In this document: positions 25,562 through 34,002 of the stretch, piece by piece
Numbering within the stretch: the first letter of the stretch is position 1
Layout of the letters: each line of letters starts with the position of its first letter
NCBI RefSeq assembly: GCF_008360935.1
Contig: NZ_SRXO01000006.1
Span: 1 to 64,000 of the forward strand
Direction of reading: 5' to 3'
DNA from: Siccirubricoccus phaeus
GTDB lineage: Bacteria; Pseudomonadota; Alphaproteobacteria; Acetobacterales; Acetobacteraceae
Length of the DNA: 64,000 nucleotides
The notes under the pieces: model-generated
Seen by the model: only the letters and a program-made list of their open reading frames with translations
What the model was told of the DNA's origin: nothing
Database searches by the model: none
Position numbers and translations under genes: made by a program

Positions 25562-27397
25562 CTACGGCACCCGCCGCTTCGCCACCGCGACCGACAGCGT
25601 CGCGGCGCCCAGGTCGAAGGTGGCGGTGGGCGAGATGTTGCGCGCCATCACCCGGACCGTGTTGTTGCTCCAGGCCGTCGCGTCGAGCTCGACGAAGCGG
25701 GTGGAGGCGGCCAGCGCCGCGTGGGCCAGGTCACCCTGCCGGCCGCCGGTGACGGTGACGTCGAGCAGGCTGGTCGCGCCCGGGGCCAGCGAGGGCAGGT
25801 CCCAGGCGACCTCGGCCGCGAGCTCCCGCTGACCCACCGGTAATGCGGGCGTGCCGCAGAGCAGCGCCGGCGCGTCCTCCGGCAGGCCGTAGAGCCGCAG
25901 CGCCTCGAGCTCGATCGCCCCGTCCAGGCCGACGACGCCGATCTGCGCGAAGGCCACGCCGGGCCCGAGCCGCACGGTCATGCGGCGGTTGAGCGAGGAA
26001 TCGGCCATGGTGGCGCCGCCGGTCCAAGCCTTGGAGGGGGTGTTCCACAGCATGGTGGTCAGCGAGGCCAGCACGTCGCCGGCGAGGTTCTCTCGGACGT
26101 TCATCGCCGCGTCGAAGCAGCGCACGAACAGCCGCCCGCCGTCGGCGCCGCCGACCAGCCAGTGCGCCAGGGAGAATTCCTTCGCCCGGGAGCAGTCCAC
26201 CACGAAGGCGAAGCCCTTCTGCGCGTCAAGCAGCAGGCCGCGGGCGGTCGGCGTGATGCCGTCCAGCCCGTTGAAGGACAGCCCGGCCAGGGTGGTCGCG
26301 CTGGTGGTCGAGGTGGCGATCGCCGCCAACCCCTCGACGCCGATCTCGGCGGTGCTGTGCCGGAAGGCGGCGGCGCGCAGGTTCGGCACCCCACCCAGCA
26401 GGCGGAGGTGGCGCGAGGCCGGGGCACGGTGGCGGTTGAGGACCGCGTTGCCGCAGCGGGTGGCCGTCGCCGTGTGCTCGATGCCGACCCGGTAGGTGTT
26501 GGCCCAGGCCACCTCGTACTCGCAGTCCTGCGCCGCCCCGGTGTGGCGGGCGACGATCGGCGAGCAGGCCTCCATGCGCAGCGCCCGGCCGATGATCGCC
26601 GAGCCGTTGGTCTCGTTGAGGAACGGGATGGCGACGTTCGGATCAAGCTGGCGCAGCTCGAAGTTCGGCCCGTCGAAGACGTGCCGGTTGTGGTTGGTGT
26701 AGGCCCCCGGCGCCTGGCTGAGCCGGATCCCGAAGCGGTCCATCGCGGGATTGATCCCGGTCGCGCAGGCGAAGTGGCCGCCGTAGTAGCGGATCGAGGT
26801 GTTCCAGGCGGTGGCGGTGGCGCAGTGCGCGTCGAGCCCGTAGCGGTTGTTCAGGATGCGCCCGAGGATCAGGGTGGTGTCCTCGAAGCCGCGCCCGTCG
26901 CCCAGCGTGCGCAGCCCGATCGTGAAGCCCGAGACCAGGCGCAGGTCGAGGAGCGAGGAGTCGAGGTTGCGGGCGAGGATGCCGATGTCGGCCTCGCTCG
27001 CCCAGTCCGACTGGAGCTGCCGCGTGACCTGGAGGTTGAGGTAGAGCTTCTCGCCGTTGCGCGTGGTGCCGCCGTCGCCCAGCGTCAGCACGGTGGCCGG
27101 GGCGTTGGCCGCACCGGTGTACTGGATCACGCCCTGCATGATCAGCCCGCGGGCGCCGCCGCCGAGCGTGACGCCGGCATCGACGTTCCAGGTGCCGGGC
27201 GGGATGACGGCGAACTTTCCGTCTGCCGCGGCCCGGTCGAAGGCGGCCTGGATGGCGGCGCGGTCGTTGGCGGCACCGTCGCCGAGGCCGCCGAAGTCGC
27301 GCGGCAGTACTGCCTCGCGGTCACGCAGGTACTTCGCCAGGTCGGTCTTGGAGATGTTCTGGCCGAGGACCATCAGGTCGTCGATGCGGGCGGCCAT
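25562..27397 (-). CDS. Tail spike with pectin-lyase-type beta-helix
   Basis: A 611-residue protein, last in the tail operon, expected to bind or cut host surface polysaccharide. The N-terminal 45 residues probably attach to the tail tip. DFGGLGDGAANDRAAIQAAF is the classic entry into a right-handed parallel beta-helix, and IPPGTWNV follows as in other tail spikes. Regularly spaced Gly/Asn turns (for example FNGLDGITP) continue for about 400 residues. The C-terminal 130 residues form a beta-rich domain, perhaps for trimerisation. The sugar specificity cannot be read from sequence. It starts 12 bp after the tip protein's stop. Confidence 0.8.
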   Translation of the reverse strand: MAARIDDLMVLGQNISKTDLAKYLRDREAVLPRDFGGLGDGAANDRAAIQAAFDRAAADGKFAVIPPGTWNVDAGVTLGGGARGLIMQGVIQYTGAANAPATVLTLGDGGTTRNGEKLYLNLQVTRQLQSDWASEADIGILARNLDSSLLDLRLVSGFTIGLRTLGDGRGFEDTTLILGRILNNRYGLDAHCATATAWNTSIRYYGGHFACATGINPAMDRFGIRLSQAPGAYTNHNRHVFDGPNFELRQLDPNVAIPFLNETNGSAIIGRALRMEACSPIVARHTGAAQDCEYEVAWANTYRVGIEHTATATRCGNAVLNRHRAPASRHLRLLGGVPNLRAAAFRHSTAEIGVEGLAAIATSTTSATTLAGLSFNGLDGITPTARGLLLDAQKGFAFVVDCSRAKEFSLAHWLVGGADGGRLFVRCFDAAMNVRENLAGDVLASLTTMLWNTPSKAWTGGATMADSSLNRRMTVRLGPGVAFAQIGVVGLDGAIELEALRLYGLPEDAPALLCGTPALPVGQRELAAEVAWDLPSLAPGATSLLDVTVTGGRQGDLAHAALAASTRFVELDATAWSNNTVRVMARNISPTATFDLGAATLSVAVAKRRVP

Positions 27398-27409
27398 GGC
27401 TGCCTCCGA

Positions 27410-29407
27410 TCAGAGCGCGGTGGCGGTGACAGGCCCGGCGAGGGCCGAGACGTTGCCCTCGGCGGAGACGGCACGAAGCCAGTACCAGCGGGTCTGGCCG
27501 GCGGTCAGGCCGGTGCGGTCCCAGGGCAGCGCGGTCGGCTCGGTGACGAGCTTCACGGCAGCGGCGAGGCTGGCGCTGCTGGCCTCGAAGACCTGCAGCC
27601 GCACGACGTCGGCCGGGAAGCCGCCCGACAGCCGGACGCCGCCGGCGATGCCGAGGGCCGCGGGCGCGGTGACGGCGCCGGGGATGGCCGCCTCCCGCCA
27701 GCCCGACACCGCCCCGCTGCGCGCCACGGCGCGCCCCCGGAAGGCGGTCGGCTCGGTGGTGGGGATCGAGGCCGCAGTCGCGCCCAGGGCGCCGCCGTAG
27801 CCCTGCCAGGTGGCGACGGAGGCGGGGCGGAACTCGAGCTCGTAGCCGGCCAGGTAGGCGCTGCCGACCGCGGACCAGGACACGCCGAGGGCGGCAAAGG
27901 CGGCACCGGTGGGCGTGTCCACCGCGATCGAGGCCGGCGCAGCGATGACGCCGGGGTTCGGCAGCACCACGGAGGGGCTGTCGCCGGCGGCGCGCTCGTC
28001 CTCCGCCGGGTTCCAGTCCCAGACGGCGGGGTCCTCCTCCGACAGGGTGAGGTCCACGCCGCCATCCGGCGACAGCCGCCAGCCCGTTACCCGCGCCGGA
28101 AAGGGCCCGACCCGGTCGAGGGCGACGGTCACGCCGTCCCACGGCCGCAGCCGCAGCGCCGAGAGGTTCGCTGGGAAGGCGACCTCGCGCTGGCGGCGGA
28201 TGCGCTCGAGCTCAGCCTTCATCAGGCGCTGCACCGTCGCGACCGAGGTGGTCAGCGGGTACTCGAGGTCGCGGTAGATCTGCTCGCCGCCATCCTCGGC
28301 GACGTAGTTCGAGGCGAGCAGCGGCGGCGCATCGGTCGGCTGCCAATTCTTCGCCGGGTCAACGTAGACGGCGCGCACCCCGTTGAAGAGATCCCGCCGC
28401 GGCCGGCTGCCCTGGATGGTGACGTCGCCGCGCAGGTCGTCTGAGGTCAGCGTCGCCGCCGGCAGCGCAGGCCCGCCGGCATGGATGAAGAACCGCCCGC
28501 CCGAGACCACCAGCGCGCCGGCCATGGCGGCGACCAGCTTGCGCGTGATGGCGATCTTGCCCTCGCCGAGCGAGACGCGGCCATTCACGGTGTAGCGCCG
28601 CTCGGTAACCCCGGCGCGGGTGCCGATCAGCTCGTCGCATATGTTGGCCGCGGCGATCATGGCGGGGATATCGATGTCATCCCAGGACGCCTTCCAGCCG
28701 AAGGGAGCCGTCAGGTACCAGGCGAGGCAGAGCGCCGGGTTGTCGGACCAGCCGATGGCCCCCGTCCGCGGGTCGAGGATGGTGTCCGCGCCCTCGACGA
28801 GCGCGGCGATGTTCGGCGGGCCGGAGGGGAAGGCTTCGGCGGTGATCTTGAGCCGCACGGCGACATAGGCGCGACCGAGGCCACGGTGCTCGGCGGTCCA
28901 CTTGCCGCCGGTTTCGGCGATCAGGTTAGCGTTGGCTGCCTGGTCGGGGTCGCCCAGGTGGCGATCGACACGGACCAGGCCGGCGAACTTCGGATCGGTG
29001 GCCAGGCTGTCGCCGAGCCAGACATCGCCGATGGCGCGCACGCGGTGCGCGGCGAGCACGACGACGGCGTAGAACCAGCCATCGGCGCGGCCGTCGTCGT
29101 CGGTGGCGGAGTGGATGAAGACGATCGGGCCGCCGACCTTGCAGCGTCCGAAGACGATCTGGTGCTCGGTGATCGGCTGGCGGAAGGACTGCGTGCGGCC
29201 GGCGCCAGGCGCGGTCGGGTCGTCGCCGGAGCGCATGGAGATGGTGGACGGTGCGGTCGGCCGCTTGGCGGGGAACACCGAGGCGCCGATGGTCGAGACG
29301 ACGAAGGCGGCGCCGGCGCCGACGATCGCGCCGATGATGCCGCCGCCGACCGCGGCGGAGGCGACGCCACCGGCGACGACGGCGATGAGGGGAACGGCGG
29401 CGGGCAT
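27410..29407 (-). CDS. Phage tail tip / host specificity protein (gpJ-like)
   Basis: A 665-residue protein. An N-terminal Gly/Ala-rich hydrophobic stretch (residues about 5-45), commonly seen in tail-tip proteins of this type, is followed by the tip domain: GRCKVGGPIVFIHSATDDDG, then NPALCLAWYLTAPFGW, which is conserved in siphovirus J-type proteins. The C-terminal third (about 480-665) looks like two fibronectin type III modules, for example GYELEFRPASVATWQGY and TRWYWLRAVSAEGNVS. It is shorter than lambda gpJ, so the receptor-binding function probably lies in the separate tail spike encoded next. Confidence 0.82.
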   Translation of the reverse strand: MPAAVPLIAVVAGGVASAAVGGGIIGAIVGAGAAFVVSTIGASVFPAKRPTAPSTISMRSGDDPTAPGAGRTQSFRQPITEHQIVFGRCKVGGPIVFIHSATDDDGRADGWFYAVVVLAAHRVRAIGDVWLGDSLATDPKFAGLVRVDRHLGDPDQAANANLIAETGGKWTAEHRGLGRAYVAVRLKITAEAFPSGPPNIAALVEGADTILDPRTGAIGWSDNPALCLAWYLTAPFGWKASWDDIDIPAMIAAANICDELIGTRAGVTERRYTVNGRVSLGEGKIAITRKLVAAMAGALVVSGGRFFIHAGGPALPAATLTSDDLRGDVTIQGSRPRRDLFNGVRAVYVDPAKNWQPTDAPPLLASNYVAEDGGEQIYRDLEYPLTTSVATVQRLMKAELERIRRQREVAFPANLSALRLRPWDGVTVALDRVGPFPARVTGWRLSPDGGVDLTLSEEDPAVWDWNPAEDERAAGDSPSVVLPNPGVIAAPASIAVDTPTGAAFAALGVSWSAVGSAYLAGYELEFRPASVATWQGYGGALGATAASIPTTEPTAFRGRAVARSGAVSGWREAAIPGAVTAPAALGIAGGVRLSGGFPADVVRLQVFEASSASLAAAVKLVTEPTALPWDRTGLTAGQTRWYWLRAVSAEGNVSALAGPVTATAL

Positions 29408-29408
29408 G

Positions 29409-29762
29409 TCAGCCGATCCTCCAGGCGATGGTGCAGAGGGTGATCGGCGCGCGGACCAGCCCGCGCGGCCCGACGAAGGCGACCCGGCCGGCGTCGAGCA
29501 CCACGCCGAGGCGCTCGGGATCGGGCGCGAGGACGATGTCGCCCATGCGGGCCCGCAACGGCGCCTCGCGCGGGAAGCCAGCGGTGTCAGCGGAGGCCTG
29601 GAGGTCGGGCAGCACCCGGAAGGCAGGCCGCTCTCCCGTCACCGCCTCCACCGCCGCCAGGGCGAAGCGCCCGCAGTTCCAGCGATGGGCGTCGAAGGCG
29701 CGCGTCTCCACCGTCGACAGCAGGGCTGCCAGCCGCACCGCCCAATCCGGCCGCCGCGTCAC
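29409..29762 (-). CDS. Small tail protein with Cys-containing NlpC-like motif (DUF6950-like)
   Basis: A 117-residue protein in the position of lambda gpK. The segment RWNCGRFALAAVEAVTGERP looks like the catalytic Cys helix of NlpC/P60-like proteins, and MGDIVLAPDP resembles the GD-[IL]V turn that follows in such folds. A clear catalytic His is not obvious, so activity is uncertain. From memory this matches the DUF6950 group of phage proteins. It lies one base from the tip gene and overlaps the gene upstream by four bases. Confidence 0.65.
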   Translation of the reverse strand: MTRRPDWAVRLAALLSTVETRAFDAHRWNCGRFALAAVEAVTGERPAFRVLPDLQASADTAGFPREAPLRARMGDIVLAPDPERLGVVLDAGRVAFVGPRGLVRAPITLCTIAWRIG

Positions 29763-30334
29763 TGGGCGGGCAGCCGGATCTCCGCCTCCTGCAGGGCGGG
29801 AACGTATTCGAAGAAGCGGTCGCCGGGATACTCGGCCTGCTGGTCTGCGTCGGTGTAGCGCCGCACCTCGGCGCGCTCGAGGTCCACGAGCCGGCTCTCA
29901 CAGGTGAGCCCGACGCGCGGCTCCGCGCCGTCCGTCACCTCCATGGTGTCCATCAGCCCCGCCCAGAGCGGGAACGGATCCGCGACAAAGGCGCCCTCGG
30001 CATCGAGCAGCGCGCCCCACAGCCGCGCCGGGCGCAGCCGAAAGCTCCGCTCGGCGAGTGCGATGTCCACCACCTCCTGCGGCACGGGGGAGAGCGCAAG
30101 CGTCAGGCGCACGGCGCGCAGCTCGACCGTCTCCTCGACCTCGCCGACAGCACCGATCGAGCCGACGCCCTCGAACACCTTCCCCGCCCAGTTCAGCTGG
30201 CCGAGCCCGGTCCAGGCGCGGAAGGGGCCCGACGCGAAGTCGAGCTCGACCAGCACGACCGGGGCGGCGACCGGCGAGGTGGCCGAGGCAGTCGCGTGTG
30301 GCGACAGCCGCGGCGTGCCGTGCGTGTCGGACAC
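29759..30334 (-). CDS. Phage minor tail protein (position of gpL)
   Basis: A 191-residue protein. It begins at GTG 30334, which shares one base with the previous stop (TAGTG). Features include VLVELDFASGPFRAWTGLG, a beta-rich core with GVGSIGAVGEVEETVELRAV, and DRFFEYVPALQEAEIRLP near the end. It looks like a baseplate or distal-tail-hub component found next to NlpC-like genes in many alphaproteobacterial siphophages, but I cannot name a family with certainty. Longer open sequence upstream in this frame is a shadow of the neighbouring gene. Confidence 0.65.
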   Translation of the reverse strand: MSDTHGTPRLSPHATASATSPVAAPVVLVELDFASGPFRAWTGLGQLNWAGKVFEGVGSIGAVGEVEETVELRAVRLTLALSPVPQEVVDIALAERSFRLRPARLWGALLDAEGAFVADPFPLWAGLMDTMEVTDGAEPRVGLTCESRLVDLERAEVRRYTDADQQAEYPGDRFFEYVPALQEAEIRLPAQ

Positions 30335-31020
30335 TACAGCGCCTCCTCGAGGCGGATGGTGATCGCGGTGAAGCGGCCCGGCCGGGTCGGGTTGGCGGCC
30401 TCGTCGTCGGAGACCAGGCGCATGGCGACGGTGGGCCTGGTCAGCACCAGCGGCTGGTTGATCAGCAGCGCCTCGCGCAGCGGTGGCGCAATGGGGATCG
30501 TCGCCGTGCCCGCGCCCGCGGCGGTGACGGTCTCGGTGGCGATGTAGAGCCGCCCCGCCAGGCCGATCAGGTCGCCCGCACCAACCGCCACACCGTTCGG
30601 CCACCAGCCCCCGGTCTGGATCGCCAGCGCCCCGCGCGGCGCGCCGGCCGCGAGCGCCGGGTTACCGGAGCCCACCACGAAGCCGGTGCCGTCCGTGAAG
30701 ATGGTGGCGTCCGAGTAGGAGAATGGCCCGCTCGGCACGTCGCCCTGCACCCGCGGATCGCCGGTGCGGAACTCGCGCCGCCAGTCCCAGACGCGGACCG
30801 TGTTCACCGAGCCGGCCAGCGCGGCGAGCAGCCCTTCGAGCAGGCCCGCGCGCACGCGGTCGAGCGGGTCGAAGGTGGCCTGCGCCACCCAGCGCGCGCC
30901 CTCGCGACGCAGCACCTGGGTGGCGCGCGTGACCGGCGACACGAAGCGCGTGGTGTTGTGCTGCAGGTAGAAGGTCAGCCGCGTCGGGCGCAGCGCCTCG
31001 GGCCAGGCGTATTCGGTCAT
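30334..31020 (-). CDS. Phage minor tail protein (position of gpM)
   Basis: A 228-residue protein starting at ATG 31020, where ATGA overlaps the tape measure stop. It opens MTEYAWPEALRPTRLTFYLQ and includes LAGSVNTVRVWDWRREF, a motif seen in distal tail proteins. The rest is rich in beta-strand and Gly turns. It sits directly after the tape measure, the location of the lambda M/L proteins that join tape measure and tip. Function is inferred from position. Confidence 0.68.
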   Translation of the reverse strand: MTEYAWPEALRPTRLTFYLQHNTTRFVSPVTRATQVLRREGARWVAQATFDPLDRVRAGLLEGLLAALAGSVNTVRVWDWRREFRTGDPRVQGDVPSGPFSYSDATIFTDGTGFVVGSGNPALAAGAPRGALAIQTGGWWPNGVAVGAGDLIGLAGRLYIATETVTAAGAGTATIPIAPPLREALLINQPLVLTRPTVAMRLVSDDEAANPTRPGRFTAITIRLEEAL

Positions 31021-33185
31021 CCCCGTACCGTCTCGTAGGCGCTGCCGCCGCGGCGGATGGCATCCAGCGTCATCGCCGAGGCCTGGCGGGCGATCTGCCC
31101 GGCGAGCAGCCGCAGCCGCGCCTCGACGCCGGCGTCCGCCCCGCGCGCGTCGATGTTGATGGTCTGCTGGATGACCGGCCCGCCCGGCGCCATGCCGTTG
31201 GGCAGCACCGTGCCACCGCGGTCGGGCACGAACCATTCGGGGCCGCGCTCGCCGACGATGTAGGGCTGGCCGGCCGCGACCGGCCCACCCTCGGCCCGAA
31301 AGAGCCCGCCGAGCCAGGAGCCGATGCCGTCGAACCAGCCCCCGGCGCCGAGGCTGGTGAGACCGGCCGAGACGGCGTTGCCCAGCGGCTCGGTGATGGT
31401 GCGGCGCGCGATGATGCGGGTGATGTCCTGCAGCAGGCCCTGCATGACCTTCGACAGCTTGTCGCCGCGCACGATCGCGTCCTCGAACGCGGAGGAGAAC
31501 GCGAAGCCGAGCTCCCGCGCCGCCTCCCGCGTGCCCTCGGTGCTGCGCTGCAGCCGGCGCTCGGCCTCCTCCAGATCCTCCAGCGCGCGCTGCGCCTCGC
31601 GCCCGATCGTCTCCTCCGGGATCGGCCGGCCGGCGCGCTCGGCGCGCTGCACCAGGTCGCCGAGCCGCTCCAGCCGGCGCTGGTAGCGTTCATAGGCGGT
31701 CTCGTTGTCCTGGATCAGCCGCTCGCGCTCACGCAGTAGGTCGTTCAGCTGCCGCTCGGCGTCCCGTGCCTCCCGCGCGCCCTCGGTGCTGGCGCGGCGG
31801 ACGGCGGCGACGCGCGGCTCCAGCCGGCGCAGCGCCTCGTCGCGCTCCTGCAGGGCGAGGGTCTCGAGGCGGGTCCGCTCGGCGGCGGTGACGCCACCCG
31901 CGGCCTCGGCCTCCCGCAGCCGGCGGACCCGCTCCTCGTATTCCCGGTTGATCCGGAAGCGGTCGTCGAGGTCGCGGGTGAGCTCCTGGACGTCCTGCGT
32001 GGCGCGGCGGCGGCGCGCGTTGGCGGCGGCCTGGCCGGCGCGCTCTCCCTCCTCCAGGCGGCGGTTCAGCGACTCCCGCTCGGCGGTGTCGATCTCGGCC
32101 AGCGTGGCGAAGTAGTCCCGGCGCAGCTCCTCCAGCCGCGCCCGGCTGTCGACGCCGGCCTGCTGCTCGGCAACGCCAACCAGGCCAGGGCGGATGCTGC
32201 CGCGGCGGACCGGCGCGCGCAGGCTGTCGCGGCCGTCGCCCTCGCTCTCCAGCCGGCCGATCTGCGCCGATAGCGCCTCGGCCTGGCGACGCAGCCCGGC
32301 GAGGCGTTCCTCCTCGCTGCGCAGGCCGGCGCCCTGGCGGACGCTGTCCACGGCGCGGGCGGCGGCCGACAGCGCCCGGGCCAGCGCGTTGGACAGGCCG
32401 ATGGCGCGGTCGAGCTGGCCGAGGAAGTTCTCGGTGGCGGCGCTCAGCTGCCCGAAGGCGCGGCCGAGGGAGAGCGGTGCGCGGTCGAGTTCGGCGCCGA
32501 GGCGCTCCGTGGCGCGCAGCAGCGCGGGGAAGACCCGCTCGGCGGTGAGCTTGCCCTCGCTGCCGAGCTTGCGGAGCTCGCCAATCGAAACGCCGAGCTC
32601 GCGCGCCAGGCCCTCGGCCAACAGCGGCATGGCCTCGAGGATGGAGCGCAGCTCGTCGCCCTGCAGCACGCCCGAGGCCAGCGCCTGGGCGAGTTGCAGC
32701 GTCGCCGAGGAGATCTCCTGCGTGGAGGCGCCGGAGACAATGGCGACGCGCTGCAGCCCACCGACGAGGCGGACCACCTGGTCGGAGGTGGCGCCGATCT
32801 CGCGGGCGGCGATCGAGAAGCGCTGGAAGGCGTCGACGCTCTCGGAGACCGCGACGCCGGTCTGCAGCGCGTTGCGGTACAGCGCCTCGTAGACCTGCCC
32901 GGCGCGCTCCACCGAGCCGGTCGCGTTCTGCAGGCGCGACAGGCCCTGGGTGAGAGCGTCGCCGGCCTGGACGAGCGCCCGCGCGGCGACGGCCACGCCG
33001 GCGAGCTGGATGCCGCGGATGGCGACGTCGAGCAGTTCCAGCGAGCGCGACGCGCGCTCGGCGCCGCCCTTGATCTGGTCGAGCGAGCGCTGGCCGGTCT
33101 CGCCGACCTCACGCAGCCCGGCCTTGACCCGGGCAGCGTCGTCCAGCGAGAGGCGGACCGAGACGCGGCGGGTGGCGTCGGCCAT
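31017..33185 (-). CDS. Tail tape measure protein
   Basis: A 722-residue protein that sets tail length and probably guides DNA injection. The N-terminal 230 residues form the conserved tape-measure domain with GVAVSESVDAFQRFSIAARE and GDELRSILEAMPLLAEGLAR. The middle (about 300-560) is long heptad-rich coiled coil, dense in Arg/Glu. The C-terminus carries a Gly-rich GAGGWFDGIGSWLGGLF segment and VGERGPEWFVPD, typical of this family. The start ATG 33185 is just after the frameshift product's stop at 33187. Confidence 0.9.
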   Translation of the reverse strand: MADATRRVSVRLSLDDAARVKAGLREVGETGQRSLDQIKGGAERASRSLELLDVAIRGIQLAGVAVAARALVQAGDALTQGLSRLQNATGSVERAGQVYEALYRNALQTGVAVSESVDAFQRFSIAAREIGATSDQVVRLVGGLQRVAIVSGASTQEISSATLQLAQALASGVLQGDELRSILEAMPLLAEGLARELGVSIGELRKLGSEGKLTAERVFPALLRATERLGAELDRAPLSLGRAFGQLSAATENFLGQLDRAIGLSNALARALSAAARAVDSVRQGAGLRSEEERLAGLRRQAEALSAQIGRLESEGDGRDSLRAPVRRGSIRPGLVGVAEQQAGVDSRARLEELRRDYFATLAEIDTAERESLNRRLEEGERAGQAAANARRRRATQDVQELTRDLDDRFRINREYEERVRRLREAEAAGGVTAAERTRLETLALQERDEALRRLEPRVAAVRRASTEGAREARDAERQLNDLLRERERLIQDNETAYERYQRRLERLGDLVQRAERAGRPIPEETIGREAQRALEDLEEAERRLQRSTEGTREAARELGFAFSSAFEDAIVRGDKLSKVMQGLLQDITRIIARRTITEPLGNAVSAGLTSLGAGGWFDGIGSWLGGLFRAEGGPVAAGQPYIVGERGPEWFVPDRGGTVLPNGMAPGGPVIQQTINIDARGADAGVEARLRLLAGQIARQASAMTLDAIRRGGSAYETVRG

Positions 33186-33186
33186 C

Positions 33187-33878
33187 TCAGGTCGTCTCCC
33201 CCTCGCGGCGGGCGGCAGCGCCCTCGGCCATGCCGGCGCGGATGGCGAGCAGCAGCTCGGCTGCGGCCCAGCCAGCGGCGCCGAGATCGCGTGCCGTGGC
33301 GAGCGCGCCGGCGGTGTCGAGCGTCAGGCCGGCCATGGTCGCCTCGGCGCAGGCCGTGCCCGCAGCCCAGCAAGCCTGGCCCTCGATGCTGGTCGGCGCG
33401 TTCGTGGCGTAGGGACAGGCGTAGGCGCAGTCGCGGCCAAGGGCGGCGCAGCCGCGGCAGTATTCGGGCCCGCGGCCGAAGTGCCACGCGGCGCGGGCCC
33501 TCAGCCGTTTCCCTCAGCGGCCACCGTGGCGACAGGGGCCGTGGCGCGGTCCCAGAAGGCGGCGGCGATGTCGTCGAGGTCCATCAGCCGCTCGACCGCC
33601 TCAGGCGAGAGCGGCAGTGGTTTGCCGGCGGTGTCGCCTACGCCCTCCCAGGCCACCACCGCATGCCGGGCGAGCGCCTTGACCAGGAAGGCGAAGGAGA
33701 AGCCGCGCGACATGTCGGGATCGAGCTCCGGATCGGCGATCCGGCTCGCGGCGAGCCGGCGCGCGGCGGCGGCCTGCGCGGCGGCCATGACCGCGGTGGT
33801 CACGGGCCGGATCTCGACGCGCACGCCGCGCGGCAGGTCGAGCCAGTACGGCTCGGCCGGGAGGTCGAGGGTGAGCAT
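33187..33878 (-). CDS. Tail assembly chaperone GT, -1 frameshift product
   Basis: If ribosomes slip back one base at GGGAAAC (33513-33507), the chaperone's first 124 residues are joined to a 106-residue extension read in the -1 frame to the stop at 33187, giving about 230 residues. The extension has no convincing start of its own. It has a Cys-rich part (YCRGCAALGRDCAYACPYAT) and a helical C-terminus ending RREGETT. In lambda the equivalent gpGT fusion binds the tape measure and recruits tail tube protein, and the ratio of G to GT is set by slippage. Confidence 0.82.
33466..33513 (-). promoter_or_regulatory. Programmed -1 ribosomal frameshift signal
   Basis: The slippery heptamer G-GGA-AAC lies at 33513-33507 in the correct zero-frame phase, two codons before the chaperone stop. 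After a 6-nt spacer (GGCTGA) comes a perfect 9-bp stem, GGGCCCGCG at 33500-33492 with CGCGGGCCC at 33474-33466, and a 17-nt loop. Heptamer type, phase, spacing and a very stable stem are all as required. Lambda G/GT uses the near-identical GGGAAAG. Confidence 0.85.
33501..33878 (-). CDS. Tail assembly chaperone G
   Basis: A 125-residue protein made by normal termination. It opens MLTLDLPAEPYWLDLPRGVR and has FSFAFLVKALARHAVVAWEGV and LSPEAVERLMDLDDIAAAFW, the helical pattern of siphovirus tail chaperones (gpG-like). It would coat the tape measure before tube assembly. Its 3' end carries the frameshift signal that makes the longer GT form. The gene directly upstream on the same strand is the tail tube, but a plus-strand moron (34003-34923) now separates them. 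Confidence 0.8.
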   Translation of the reverse strand: MLTLDLPAEPYWLDLPRGVRVEIRPVTTAVMAAAQAAAARRLAASRIADPELDPDMSRGFSFAFLVKALARHAVVAWEGVGDTAGKPLPLSPEAVERLMDLDDIAAAFWDRATAPVATVAAEGNG

Positions 33879-34002
33879 CTTGCGTCCCTGTGTGATTGCG
33901 GTTGACTAACGACGGCACGGGCCATCGTGCGAGCATGCGTCTTGGTGGCCCTGACGAAGCGGCGCCAATTTCTGACCGCCATAGCAGCAAGAGATTGATC
34001 AG

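Noticed and set aside
28481-29443. A 320-codon plus-strand frame opposite the tail tip gene
   Set aside because: Gly/Asp/Arg-rich shadow of a supported minus-strand phage gene.
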